From positions 1 through 44,112 of the forward strand of contig JAJYKL010000033.1 in assembly GCA_021788625.1 (NCBI GenBank): 44,112 nucleotides of DNA, given 5' to 3'. Position 1 is the stretch's first letter; each line of letters begins with the position of its first letter. The translations under genes and the position numbers were made by a program. Of this stretch, positions 1-8,628 are shown in pieces. The stretch is from Chloroflexota bacterium (GTDB taxonomy: Bacteria; Chloroflexota; Anaerolineae; J036; Brachytrichaceae). Below the pieces are notes generated by a model. The model saw nothing but the letters and a program-made list of their open reading frames with translations, made no database searches and had not been told where the DNA came from.

Positions 1-1
1 C

Positions 2-43
2 TGGCTGCGGCATAAGTTGCGTCAGATCTTGCGTCGCGACTAG
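2..43 (+). CDS. 3' end of an upstream gene (partial, very short)
   Basis: One frame is open from the left edge and ends in TAG at 41-43. It gives a 13-residue basic tail reading WLRHKLRQILRRD. The enolase-superfamily gene starts 33 bases later on the same strand, which is a normal operon spacing. Thirteen codons are too few to assign a family or to prove coding, so this is only a probable C-terminus. Confidence 0.3.
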   Translation, partial: WLRHKLRQILRRD

Positions 44-75
44 AGATTGGTGCACCGAGCTTTGCTTGATTACCG

Positions 76-1257
76 ATGAAGATTCATGCCATAAACCTAT
101 ATGAAGTGATGGGGCATCGCGACGTGCCGGAGATGCCGGCAGGTGACCGGCAGGCGCAGATGCTGGACGTATATCTTGAATTCAATGCGCGGGGCCAGGC
201 TCGAGGCAGTGCAGGCGGACGCCGAGAAGTACGCGCCATCTATGTGGAAGTTCTATCCGACGAAGGCATCCGCGGGTTGTTCGGACCGATCGAGGAGGAG
301 CAGGCTTATATCATCGCGCACTTCCTGCGGCCTTTACTGCTGGGCCGCGACCCGCTTGCCGGTGAAGCGCTGTATGACCAGATGATCCGCCTGAACCGCC
401 ATGGGCGCTCGGGGCTGTTCATGACGGGCGTGAGCGCAGTCGACTGCGCACTATGGGACTTGCGGGGCAAGGCGTGGGGGCAGCCGGTGTATCGCCTGCT
501 GGGCGGGCCTACGCGATCAACCGTACCGGCCTACGCTAGCATGCTGGGCTATTCTGTCGAGCCCGATGCGGCAGCCGTGACAGCGCTCGAGTTCAAGCGG
601 CAGGGCTTCACCGCGCAGAAGTGGTTCTTCCGCCATGGCCCTGCCAGCGGCGAGACCGGCAAGGAAAGGAACGTCGCTCTGGTGCGGGCGCTACGCGAGG
701 CGCTTGGTCCGTACTACACACTGATGGTCGACGCCTACATGGGCTGGGACGTGGCTTATGCGATTGAGATGGTGCAGGCACTTGAGCCTTACCACCTGAC
801 ATGGCTGGAGGAGCCGATCGCGCCGGAGCGAGTGGGTGGCTTCGTGAAAATCAAGGCGACCACGCACATGCCCCTCGCCACCGGCGAGCATGTTTACACG
901 CGCTGGCAGGTAAAGGAGCTGCTGGCAGCGGGCGCGATCGATGTCGTGCAGACTGACCCCGATTGGACCGGCGGGATCACCGAGCTGGTGAAGATCTGCG
1001 CCCTGAGCTCTGCCTTTGGGACTCCGGTGGTGGCACACGGGCACTCACTCCTGGCGGCCCTGCACGTAGCCGGGTCGCAACCACCCGACGTCGTGCCGAT
1101 GGTCGAATACCTGATCCAACATCAGGCCAGCAAGCAGTACTTCCACACGCCCTTTTATCAACCCGAAGGTGGTGAGATCAAGCTGCCTGAGCTGCCGGGG
1201 CTGGGGCTTGTGCTGGACGAATCCAGGGTGGAGAAGAAAACGCCACTCCCTTTCTGA
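76..1257 (+). CDS. Enolase-superfamily sugar-acid dehydratase, L-rhamnonate dehydratase-like
   Basis: This 393-residue protein belongs to the mandelate racemase/muconate lactonizing branch of the enolase superfamily, which removes a proton alpha to a carboxylate with Mg2+ help. It has the N-terminal capping domain, then a TIM barrel with the expected metal ligands: Asp in VDAYMGWD, Glu in WLEEP and Glu in ATGEH, followed by the barrel His in VVAHGHS. The stretch QKWFFRHGP and the early His in VMGHRD are what I recall from L-rhamnonate dehydratase (RhmD). That enzyme makes 2-keto-3-deoxy-L-rhamnonate in the non-phosphorylated rhamnose route. A related acid-sugar substrate is equally possible. 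The nearby sugar ABC transporter and Gfo/Idh/MocA oxidoreductase fit a carbohydrate-catabolic region. No rhamnose dehydrogenase or aldolase is visible, so the substrate is inferred. Confidence 0.85.
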   Translation: MKIHAINLYEVMGHRDVPEMPAGDRQAQMLDVYLEFNARGQARGSAGGRREVRAIYVEVLSDEGIRGLFGPIEEEQAYIIAHFLRPLLLGRDPLAGEALYDQMIRLNRHGRSGLFMTGVSAVDCALWDLRGKAWGQPVYRLLGGPTRSTVPAYASMLGYSVEPDAAAVTALEFKRQGFTAQKWFFRHGPASGETGKERNVALVRALREALGPYYTLMVDAYMGWDVAYAIEMVQALEPYHLTWLEEPIAPERVGGFVKIKATTHMPLATGEHVYTRWQVKELLAAGAIDVVQTDPDWTGGITELVKICALSSAFGTPVVAHGHSLLAALHVAGSQPPDVVPMVEYLIQHQASKQYFHTPFYQPEGGEIKLPELPGLGLVLDESRVEKKTPLPF

Positions 1258-1620
1258 GTTGACCCCTGGGGCCTTCGTTCTAGAATAATCTATGTCACGC
1301 CTGCACGATGGCTGAAAACAGGCGAGCCGGGCTTGCCGCAGATCGCTGGCGAGCATGACGAGGCGGATTCGCTCGGGGCGTGCATCGCAGCAGGATTGCA
1401 GGTGCCGCCGTTGAACGGCCTCACTGAGTAGACGGTTGCACAGCGCCCTCTTCTTACCACTTTGTGATGTGGATGAGTCCTGCGCAGACTGATGGATGGA
1501 GGATGGCGACGACCTGTGGGACCTCGGTGAAGCGCATCCGCATCACTGCATGCGGCTCCCCCGAGCATGAAACTTTTCAATCGCAAGTCCAGAAAAAGAA
1601 GCTGTCTGAAGGAAGGGAAA
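1258..1620. other. Intergenic region, no gene recognised
   Basis: About 360 bases separate the dehydratase from the VTT membrane protein. I see no RNA gene and no clear terminator with a U-tract. The frame of the upstream gene stays open past its TGA as far as a TAG near 1431, but nothing in that extension is recognisable. The last part carries the ribosome binding site of the next gene. Confidence 0.5.
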
Positions 1621-2301
1621 ATGCAGGGATCCGCACATGGTTATTCCAACGTCCGCTGGCTGATCCTGGTGGGATTGGTGCTGGCGGTCATTTTGGTACC
1701 GGCCTTCATCTTCGGCGCAGCGATGGACTCGTGGGCCGAGAGTATCATCCACGCTCCGGTGAGCGATAAAGCCATCCAAGGCACAATCCTGGGATTGCTT
1801 CTCGTGGTGGATATCGTGGTGCCAGTGCCGTCTAGTGTGGTCAGCACGGCTCTGGGGGTGATCCTGGGCTGGGCTCCGGGCTGCGCGATCTCGACGCTGG
1901 GTATGACGGCGGCGAGTTGGCTCGGCTACCGGTTGGGACAGGGAGCGGGGCGCGGAGCCGCCCACCGCATGGTAAGCGAACGCCAGCTAGCCTGGCTGGA
2001 GACGGCCTCAGAGCGCTGGGGCAGCGCCTTCATCGCTCTGTTCCGTGCTGTGCCGGTCCTGGCCGAAGCCTCATCCTTCTTTGCGGGTATGAGCCGCATG
2101 CCAGCAGGGCGGTACATGGCGATCTCCATCCTGTCCAATGCGGGCATCTCGGCCGTATACACCGCCGTCGGCGCCTATTCAGCCAACGTGAATTCCTTTC
2201 CCCTGGCATTCATCGGAGCACTGCTGCTGCCTGGCCTGGCAATGTGGGCGAACGGTCGAATGCGCGACTCGGGCGCGCCAGCGATCAGGAGTAGAACCTA
2301 A
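1621..2301 (+). CDS. VTT/DedA-family (SNARE-associated) integral membrane protein
   Basis: The 226-residue product has several hydrophobic helices and two re-entrant, proline-bearing motifs typical of VTT/DedA proteins: VVPVPSSVVSTALG in the first half and FRAVPVLAEASSFFAG in the second. The family acts in the cytoplasmic membrane, and several members move lipids between leaflets. The substrate here is unknown. I chose ATG 1621 because AAGGAAGG lies just upstream at good spacing. An in-frame ATG at 1567 would add 18 mostly basic residues and has no ribosome binding site. The gene converges on the minus-strand oxidoreductase: TAA at 2299-2301 interlocks with the opposing TAG at 2298-2300, so there is no room for a separate terminator. 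Confidence 0.82.
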   Translation: MQGSAHGYSNVRWLILVGLVLAVILVPAFIFGAAMDSWAESIIHAPVSDKAIQGTILGLLLVVDIVVPVPSSVVSTALGVILGWAPGCAISTLGMTAASWLGYRLGQGAGRGAAHRMVSERQLAWLETASERWGSAFIALFRAVPVLAEASSFFAGMSRMPAGRYMAISILSNAGISAVYTAVGAYSANVNSFPLAFIGALLLPGLAMWANGRMRDSGAPAIRSRT

Positions 2302-3572
2302 AGCCTGCGGTATGCGGCCATGTCGATGGTCTGCTGGGTGTGGCGGCTCTCTTCTGCGGCAAAGGCCATGAGGTGGCTCTCCAGCGAGGCGCGCGCGCTG
2401 GTGCGATGCGGCACCGACTCGCCACGCAGCGTGCGCAGGAAGGCGCTCATCAGCCCTTCATCCCCTCCGCCGTGACCGCTCTCTCCCGATTCGGGGTGCA
2501 GGACCTCCACTGTACCTGAGCCATGATCGCAAATGCGTAACTCATAGGGGCGGCCTTCGGAGAAATCGCCATACAGCGTGGCGCGCGTGCCATCCCAGCG
2601 CAGGGTGCGTCCCTCTCGATCCGAGTGACCGTGCATGGTGAAGGTCACGGTTACATCGCCAGGAAACTGCATCGAAAGGACCTGATGGTCCACCACGTCG
2701 TTGTCGCAGTGATACACGCAGCGACCGTAGGGTGAAACCTCCAGTTGCTTCCAACGTCCCTGCGGGTCGTCACCACCGCCCAGGGCTGTGACGATCCACC
2801 CGGCGCGTGGCGGCACGCCCTCCATCGCCCCGTACAGGCGCGGCGCGTACCACGGGCAGGTAGCCTCAACGGGGCAACCGTCGGTGCAGCGCAGTGGCGC
2901 ACCCGCTGGCGCGTTTTCAATGCGGTAGTGCGTGAGTGCGCCGAACGAATTAAGGTACTGCACCGGCTCACCCAGTATCCAGGCCAGGATATCCAGGTCA
3001 TGGCAGCATTTTGCCAGGATCATGGGGCTGCTGAGACCTTCGTTTCGCCAGTTACCGCGCACGAAGCTGTGCGACATGTGCCAGTACGACACATTCTCGC
3101 GGTGATCCACGGTAACCAAACGCCCCAACCTGCCAGAGCGGACGATCTCGTACAGCGTGGAGAAGAAGGATGTGAAGCGTAACACGTGACAGATTTGCAA
3201 CACGCGTCCACGTTCCTCCGATTCGCGCACCAGCCTGACGCATTCGTCGCGGGTCGGCGCGATGGGTTTCTCCAGCAAAACATCGTAGCCAGCCTGCAGT
3301 GCAGCCTTGGTCGAGTCGAAATGCAGCGGGTCCTGCGTGCAGTTCACCAGTGCCCGGGCAAGTTTCCCGTGGGTCATGGCCTCCTGCCACGTCCGGAACT
3401 GGTTCTGTTCGGGGATGGCGTGCATCTGGGCGAAGCGTGCGCGACGTTCGTCGTTGGGCTCGGCCACGGCGACTACCTTAAGCTCGTCGGGATGAGCGAG
3501 GGCGTAGGGTCCGTAAGCATACATTCCGCGCCCGCCGGCGCCGAACACGATGGCGGTGACAGGTTCAGACAT
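2298..3572 (-). CDS. Gfo/Idh/MocA-family NAD(P)-dependent oxidoreductase
   Basis: This 424-residue protein begins with a Rossmann fold (GAGGRG at residues 11-16). It then has the family's EKPIA motif, whose Lys takes part in catalysis or cofactor contact, and the H-D-LDIL pattern in KCCHDLDILAW. The family oxidises or reduces sugars, inositols and sugar derivatives with NAD(P). A middle Cys motif (RCTDGCPVEATCPWYAP) and the following GRCVYHCDNDVVDHQ segment are features I recall from one subgroup and may bind a metal. The gene lies 107 bases downstream of the solute-binding protein on the same strand, with a strong hairpin between them. It may therefore be expressed at a lower level than the transporter. 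The sugar substrate cannot be deduced. Confidence 0.88.
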   Translation of the reverse strand: MSEPVTAIVFGAGGRGMYAYGPYALAHPDELKVVAVAEPNDERRARFAQMHAIPEQNQFRTWQEAMTHGKLARALVNCTQDPLHFDSTKAALQAGYDVLLEKPIAPTRDECVRLVRESEERGRVLQICHVLRFTSFFSTLYEIVRSGRLGRLVTVDHRENVSYWHMSHSFVRGNWRNEGLSSPMILAKCCHDLDILAWILGEPVQYLNSFGALTHYRIENAPAGAPLRCTDGCPVEATCPWYAPRLYGAMEGVPPRAGWIVTALGGGDDPQGRWKQLEVSPYGRCVYHCDNDVVDHQVLSMQFPGDVTVTFTMHGHSDREGRTLRWDGTRATLYGDFSEGRPYELRICDHGSGTVEVLHPESGESGHGGGDEGLMSAFLRTLRGESVPHRTSARASLESHLMAFAAEESRHTQQTIDMAAYRRL

Positions 3573-3618
3573 AGTCTTCTCCGTGACGGGATGGTGCGGG
3601 CGTCGCCGCCACGCAACA

Positions 3619-3652
3619 ACAAGCCCGCCGCCCGGTTGGGCGACGGGCTTGT
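3619..3652 (-). terminator. Hairpin terminator or attenuator after the solute-binding protein gene
   Basis: Two 15-base arms at 3619-3633 and 3638-3652 pair with one G-T wobble around a four-base GGTT loop. The stem is very GC-rich. On the minus strand it is followed by GTTGTTG, which is only moderately U-rich. It sits 28 bases past the solute-binding protein stop codon and before the oxidoreductase start. Partial termination or 3'-end protection of the transporter mRNA is likely. Confidence 0.75.
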
Positions 3653-3679
3653 GGTTAACGAAGCCTTACACGCGGGCTT

Positions 3680-5227
3680 CTACTTACTGGGCGCGTATTG
3701 CTTCAAGATGTCATTGGCCTTCGCCACCGTGGCATCCAGCTCTGTCTTCGGGTCGCCCTGACCCTTAACAGCCACCTTCTCGACCATGTCCTGGATGAGC
3801 GTGCGGACAGGGTCATAGCCGGCGACTGGCGACTCGATCGCACCGTACTGGATCCACTTATACAGGTCAGCATAGGCGGCCGCGGCCTGCGGGAACTTCG
3901 CGAACACGGGAGACTTTTTCACGTTGGCCACGGCGAGAGCCACGGCACTCTGGCGCACGGCCATGTAGTTCGTCGTGGTGGCCCAGGCGGCCGTATTGTC
4001 TTTCTGAGAGAAAAACTTCATGAAGAGCCAGGCGGCCAGTTCCTGCTCAGGCGTGGTCTTCATCACCGACCATGAGGCACCATACAGGTCCACCTTCGGG
4101 TGGGTGGGATCAGCCTGCGGGTGCATGGAGATGGTCCACTGGAAGGGTTTGTCGGCCTTGGCGATGGAGGCGGCGTAGAACGGCAACCCGGAGCTGGAGC
4201 CTGTGACAAACAACAGCTTGCCGGCTGCGAAGCGGTTTTGCTCGCCATATCGCTCGCTCTTGGGCAACTGCACCGCGCAGCCATTCTTAAACATGCGCTG
4301 CATCATGGTGAGCGCGTCCACACCGGCCTGGCTATTGAAGTCATATGCGGAGGCATCCGGCTTCAGGATTTCGCCACCTTCGGCGAAGACCATCGATGCA
4401 AAGTCGCTGGCGTCGTTCTTCCAGATCCAGCCATACTTTTGCTGGCTCGCATCGCTGGCTTTGCAGGCCAGTGTCTCAAAGTCTTTCAAGGTCGCGGGCG
4501 GAGCATCTGCGCCCAGCTGCTTGAGCCAGTCGAGGTTGGAGTAGAGCACCTCCATGGAGCGCTGCGTGGGCCAACCCAACACTTCATTGGGGAACTGCGG
4601 GTTCTTGTCGCTCTGCAGGAAGTAGGGGAAGAAGTCCTTCAGGTCGTCCTGTGACAGGCCGTACTTCTTACTCTGGATGAATGGTGTCAGGTCGATCAGG
4701 TAACCCTCGCTGCGGTAGAGCGCGGCCTGATTCTGGTATGCCAGCGTGAACGCCGGCAGGTCACCACCGCCCTGGATGGTCGCGTTGATCTTGTTATAGA
4801 CGTCGTTGTAGCTGCTGCCCGCTTTCTCCAGTTTCACGGTAATACCGTAGGGGTTCTGCTTGTTGAAGTCGTCGGCGATGTGCTGCACCTGGCTGATTTG
4901 GACGCCGGAGTAATGGCTCCAGAACACGACCGTTACATGTTTACCAGTCAGATCGAGTGAATCAACCTCGTCGGCGGTCTTGGGCGGATTCGAGACGCTG
5001 GCGGCTGCCGGTGCCGTAGTCGCCGTGGCGGCAGAGGTCGCTGCGGCCTGGGTATCGGTAGGCTGAGCGGCTGTCGTGGCCTCACCAGTCGCCGTGGCGG
5101 CAGGGGCTGTGGTAGCCTCTGCGGCCGGAGCTTGCGTTGGAGCCGCCGCCGGTGTGGCGGCTCCGCCACAGGCGGCCAGAATGAGTGAAGCGGCGATTCC
5201 GTATGGAATAACTTTACGAACGTTCAT
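3680..5227 (-). CDS. Carbohydrate ABC transporter solute-binding lipoprotein (family 1)
   Basis: The 515-residue precursor has a signal peptide with a lipobox, LILAAC, placing the lipidated Cys at residue 20. An Ala/Thr/Pro-rich tether of about 60 residues follows and leads into a family 1 extracellular solute-binding fold, for example KHVTVVFWSHYSGV and FNKQNPYGITVKLEKAGSSYNDVYNKI. Such proteins capture sugars outside the membrane and deliver them to MalF/MalG-type permeases, which are the two genes immediately upstream. The start is supported by AGGAGGAG about 6 bases before ATG. The long disordered tether is common in Chloroflexota, which often have thick or unusual envelopes. The ligand is unknown; oligosaccharide or sugar acid is a guess from neighbours. 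Confidence 0.92.
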   Translation of the reverse strand: MNVRKVIPYGIAASLILAACGGAATPAAAPTQAPAAEATTAPAATATGEATTAAQPTDTQAAATSAATATTAPAAASVSNPPKTADEVDSLDLTGKHVTVVFWSHYSGVQISQVQHIADDFNKQNPYGITVKLEKAGSSYNDVYNKINATIQGGGDLPAFTLAYQNQAALYRSEGYLIDLTPFIQSKKYGLSQDDLKDFFPYFLQSDKNPQFPNEVLGWPTQRSMEVLYSNLDWLKQLGADAPPATLKDFETLACKASDASQQKYGWIWKNDASDFASMVFAEGGEILKPDASAYDFNSQAGVDALTMMQRMFKNGCAVQLPKSERYGEQNRFAAGKLLFVTGSSSGLPFYAASIAKADKPFQWTISMHPQADPTHPKVDLYGASWSVMKTTPEQELAAWLFMKFFSQKDNTAAWATTTNYMAVRQSAVALAVANVKKSPVFAKFPQAAAAYADLYKWIQYGAIESPVAGYDPVRTLIQDMVEKVAVKGQGDPKTELDATVAKANDILKQYAPSK

Positions 5228-5352
5228 TGTTGTTCTCCTCCTGAATAGGTTGTGTAATGTACGATGTTAGCGATCATACCCGACGATGAGATAACCCGTG
5301 CTGATCCCTACGCACCTCCTGATAGCATTCATTTCACCCGGCGTAGTGCCTG

Positions 5353-6291
5353 CTAACCTTTCAGGCCTGTGGTGGTGATGCCTTCGGTGAAATATTGCTG
5401 CGTGAAGAAATACAGGACGACGATCGGCGCCACCACCATCGTCGCCACGGCCATGGCCAGTTGTGTTTGAGCTCCTCCGTCGCCGTTCAGAAAGTCCTGC
5501 AGACCGACGGAGATCATATACATGTTGCTGTTCGACGTCACCAGTTGCGCCCACTTGAATTCATTCCATGCCCAGATGAAATGGAACAGTGCGACGGTCA
5601 GGATGGCCGGGCGCGAGAGCGGCACCATCACCTGGATCATGTAGCGGATATGCCCGGCTCCGTCGATGCGCGCCGCATCGAACAGGTCGCGGGGCACCTG
5701 CATGAAAAACTGCCGGATGAGGAAGATGCCGAACGCGCTGGCCATAAAAGGCACGGTGAGCGCCAGGTAGGTGTTGTACCAGTCCAGATAGTTCTTGAAC
5801 ATCATTACAGCGCGGGGCACCAGCGTCAGGTCGTCGGGGATCATCAGCGTGGACAGTACCACAATGAACAGGGCCCCCTTGCCGGGAAAGTCGAGTTGTG
5901 CAAAAGCGTAGGCTGCCATGATGGAGGTAATGTTCACACCCAGCACAATGACCACCGTGACGAACGCCGTATTCAACAGTTGCCGCACAAACAGGGGCAG
6001 ACCGGTGTTGTCGTCCAGGCCAATCTGGTTGATCGCCTGCGCGTAATTGCCCCACTGGGGAGTGGAATGACCAAACGGCGGCCACGGCCAGAAGCGGAGC
6101 TGGATCACGTCGCCCAGGTCCTTGACCGACGTCATCAACATCCAGGCGAAGGGGAACAGGCTCACCAACGCAATCAGGATGAGCAGGGCATACAGAGCCC
6201 ACCGCCCCGAGTGGCGTGTGCGGCTCACCCGTTGTGTCCGGGCAGCCGGTCGGATCGCTGCTACTGTCACGCTCGTATTAGCCATACTCAC
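5353..6291 (-). CDS. Sugar ABC transporter permease, MalG-type
   Basis: This 312-residue inner-membrane protein has about six transmembrane helices. The cytoplasmic EAA loop, DAARIDGAGHIRYMIQVMVPL, contacts the transport ATPase. The N-terminal segment ALYALLILIALVSLFPFAWMLMTSVK is typical of the MalG branch. It lies 83 bases downstream of the MalF-type gene and 125 bases upstream of the binding protein, all on the minus strand. The order MalF-MalG-binding protein is slightly unusual, since binding proteins more often come first. No ATP-binding subunit is present, so a shared MsmX/MalK-like ATPase elsewhere in the genome probably powers the system. Confidence 0.92.
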   Translation of the reverse strand: MSMANTSVTVAAIRPAARTQRVSRTRHSGRWALYALLILIALVSLFPFAWMLMTSVKDLGDVIQLRFWPWPPFGHSTPQWGNYAQAINQIGLDDNTGLPLFVRQLLNTAFVTVVIVLGVNITSIMAAYAFAQLDFPGKGALFIVVLSTLMIPDDLTLVPRAVMMFKNYLDWYNTYLALTVPFMASAFGIFLIRQFFMQVPRDLFDAARIDGAGHIRYMIQVMVPLSRPAILTVALFHFIWAWNEFKWAQLVTSNSNMYMISVGLQDFLNGDGGAQTQLAMAVATMVVAPIVVLYFFTQQYFTEGITTTGLKG

Positions 6292-6374
6292 GCTCAGTCA
6301 CATGTGAATCGGATGTCCCGCTCCGTTTCGAATCCTGCTTCCATCCTGGGGTGCGGATCATACTGCTCCAGTCG

Positions 6375-7376
6375 CTAATAGTTCACCTGCCTGCCAGCCA
6401 GCTGGTACTGAGCCACCGTAATAATCAGGATCACCGTAAAGAGCAGGAATGCCAGCGCGCTGGCATAACCCGCGAGTTGAAATTCATACATCTGTCTATA
6501 GATGAGAATGCTGGCTGTGGTCGTGCCGTTATCACCTCGCGTCATCACCCAAATGTGGTTAAAAGCCTTGAACACGCCAATGACGGTGATGAGCGACAGG
6601 AAGAAGGTTGTGGGCGATAGCAACGGCAGCGTGATGCGCCGGAACAGGTCCCAGCCGCCGGCGCCATCGATGCGCGCCGCTTCATATAGCTCGGTAGGGA
6701 TATTACCCAACCCCGCCAGGAAGATCGTCATGTCGTAGCCGACAAACACCCACGTGGTGTAGACGACAATGGACACCAGCGCCAGGCTTGGACCGGTGAG
6801 CCAGGCCGGCAGCGGCACCCCCAGACCTGAGGCGATTAACGTGAAAACACCCCGGTTTTCCAACAACCACCCCAACGGCTGTAAATGCAGCCCGCGCAGC
6901 ACCTGATTGATCAGGCCAATATCGGGGCTATACAGACGCGCCCACACAGCCGCGGAGGCCACGGTCGAGGTGACATAGGGTAGAAATAACGCCACGCGGA
7001 AGAAGCTCTTGCCATGCAGCTTCTGGAACAGTAAGGTGGCCAGGATCAGGGCGATGAAGAGCTGGATCGGGACGCTCAACAGGGTATAGGAAATGGTGGT
7101 GCCCAGTGCATTCCACATGTCCGAGCCGGGTTGCAGGGCGGTGGCATAATTTTGAAACCCGATGAAATTGCGCGGTACGATGCGCCAGTTATACAGGCTG
7201 ATGGCGAAGCCAAACACCACCGGAAAGAAGGTGAAGACCAGCAAAAGCAGGACAGCGGGGGCCAGTAGACCGTAGGCCAATATAGCTTCACGAACCGCAC
7301 GTGAATGTGCAGCCCTGGTCTTTGTCCGCCTCAACTCCACTGCCAAAAAACACCTCCCCGGTTCACCCCATGGCAT
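6375..7376 (-). CDS. Sugar ABC transporter permease, MalF-type
   Basis: The product has about six transmembrane helices and the EAA loop YEAARIDGAGGWDLFRRITL, which couples the permease to its ATPase. The first helix region (LAYGLLAPAVLLLLVFTFFPV) and the NFIGFQNY stretch are typical of the MalF branch of carbohydrate transporters. The coordinates use ATG 7376, giving 333 residues. An in-frame TTG at 7346 sits 6 bases after a strong GGGGAGG and may be the true start, which would remove ten residues. It forms the first gene of the minus-strand transporter cluster, followed by the MalG-type permease, the binding protein and the oxidoreductase. Confidence 0.9.
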   Translation of the reverse strand: MPWGEPGRCFLAVELRRTKTRAAHSRAVREAILAYGLLAPAVLLLLVFTFFPVVFGFAISLYNWRIVPRNFIGFQNYATALQPGSDMWNALGTTISYTLLSVPIQLFIALILATLLFQKLHGKSFFRVALFLPYVTSTVASAAVWARLYSPDIGLINQVLRGLHLQPLGWLLENRGVFTLIASGLGVPLPAWLTGPSLALVSIVVYTTWVFVGYDMTIFLAGLGNIPTELYEAARIDGAGGWDLFRRITLPLLSPTTFFLSLITVIGVFKAFNHIWVMTRGDNGTTTASILIYRQMYEFQLAGYASALAFLLFTVILIITVAQYQLAGRQVNY

Positions 7377-7491
7377 GAACCAGCGCCTTATGGCGCCTCG
7401 GGGGAAAAACCGCTAAATGCCTGCCAAGGATCGGTTCAGAACGCTCCTGTTCGATCGATCCGCATCGTATTTTACATGCGCCCTGGCAAAT

Positions 7492-8526
7492 TTAAAATTG
7501 CTCGAGGAACCGCAGGTCGTTGCTCCAGAAGTATCGAATGTCGTTGATGCCATACAAGCGCATGGCCGTGCGCTCCACACCCATCCCAAATGCAAAGCCT
7601 GTCCATTGCGCCGGGTCGTAACCGCCATTTCGCAGCACTTTGGGATGCACCATCCCGGCACCGGCGATCTCGAGCCACCCGGTGCCCTTGGTGATCATGC
7701 GGTCGCGCTCTGTTTCCAGGCCCCAGTACACGTCCACCTCCACGCTGGGTTCGGTGAAGGGAAAGTAGGAGCAGCGGAAACGGATACGCTGCTGGCTGCC
7801 GTACATCTGGCGTGCGAACTCCGTCATGGTGCCCTTCAAATCGGCCAGCGTAATATTCCGGCCTACCGCCAGCCCTTCCACCTGATTGAACTGCATTTCG
7901 GAGCGCGCCGTCACCTGCTCGTAGCGGTACACCATGCCAGGCAGGACCACGCGAATCGGTTTCGGGTACCGCTCACGCATCACACGGATTTGCCCGGGCG
8001 AGGTGTGTGTGCGCAGCAGGACACCGGGTGTCGTCGTGTAGAACGTGTCCCACATGTCGCGAGCGGGGTGCTCAGGCGGCATGTTCAGCAGCTCGAAGTT
8101 GTTCTCGTCGGTTTCCACCTCGGGCGAACGGTAGACTTCGAAGCCCATCTGGGCAAAGATGCGCACAATGCGACGCAATGCCTGTGTGCTGGGATGTAAT
8201 CGCCCGCGATGGACCGGTGTGCCCGGCAATGTCACGTCCAGCACACCCTTCTGGAGCTGCCGCTCCAGCTCCTGTGCCTTCACGACCGACTGACGGGCTT
8301 CCAGCGCAGCCAGCAATGCCTGCTTCACCTCGTTGGCACGCCGGCCGAAAGCCGGACGTTCCTCCCTGCCAAGCGTTCCGAGTACCGAGAGCACCTGGTC
8401 CAGTTCGCCCTTGCTACGCTTGGTGCCAAAGATACTGGCCTGCCACGCTGCCAGGTCCTCGGCGCTGTTCACCTGCGCGAGCGAATCGAGTGCATCGTGT
8501 TCCAGTTGATTCAATCTGTCCAGCAT
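7492..8526 (-). CDS. pheS: Phenylalanine--tRNA ligase alpha subunit
   Basis: PheS pairs with PheT to charge tRNA-Phe. The 344-residue protein shows the N-terminal coiled-coil arm, then the class II core with motif 2 (LLRTHTSPGQIRVM), the substrate-pocket region MQFNQVEGLAVG and motif 3 (GFAFGMGVERTAMRLYGI), ending at DIRYFWSNDLRFLEQF as full-length PheS does. I chose ATG 8526, whose MLDRLNQLEHDAL matches the family N-terminus. A GTG 42 bases upstream would add 14 unrelated residues. A TATAAT at 8536-8541 sits only 9 bases before the ATG, suggesting a leaderless transcript. pheT does not follow, because the next gene downstream is a sugar permease. The beta subunit must be encoded elsewhere. 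Confidence 0.95.
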   Translation of the reverse strand: MLDRLNQLEHDALDSLAQVNSAEDLAAWQASIFGTKRSKGELDQVLSVLGTLGREERPAFGRRANEVKQALLAALEARQSVVKAQELERQLQKGVLDVTLPGTPVHRGRLHPSTQALRRIVRIFAQMGFEVYRSPEVETDENNFELLNMPPEHPARDMWDTFYTTTPGVLLRTHTSPGQIRVMRERYPKPIRVVLPGMVYRYEQVTARSEMQFNQVEGLAVGRNITLADLKGTMTEFARQMYGSQQRIRFRCSYFPFTEPSVEVDVYWGLETERDRMITKGTGWLEIAGAGMVHPKVLRNGGYDPAQWTGFAFGMGVERTAMRLYGINDIRYFWSNDLRFLEQF

Positions 8527-8535
8527 GATGGGTCC

Positions 8536-8541
8536 ATTATA
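8536..8541 (-). promoter_or_regulatory. Candidate -10 box of pheS (leaderless)
   Basis: A perfect TATAAT lies on the minus strand 9 bases upstream of the pheS ATG, and no Shine-Dalgarno sequence is present there. Transcription would start about 2-3 bases before the ATG. No good -35 hexamer is seen at 16-18 bases, so the call rests on the -10 box and the missing ribosome binding site. Confidence 0.4.
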
Positions 8542-8628
8542 CGGAGCCACCGTTCTTGCGCCGGTCACTGCCTGGAGGATTCATCCTGTGTCGGTTGTAG
8601 CGGATTGAGGCACGCACCGCTGTCTCGC

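Noticed and set aside
1258-1431. The frame of the enolase-superfamily gene stays open for 57 codons past its TGA
   Set aside because: The product before the TGA already has full family length, and the extension has no recognisable sequence. Stop readthrough or a second gene is not supported.
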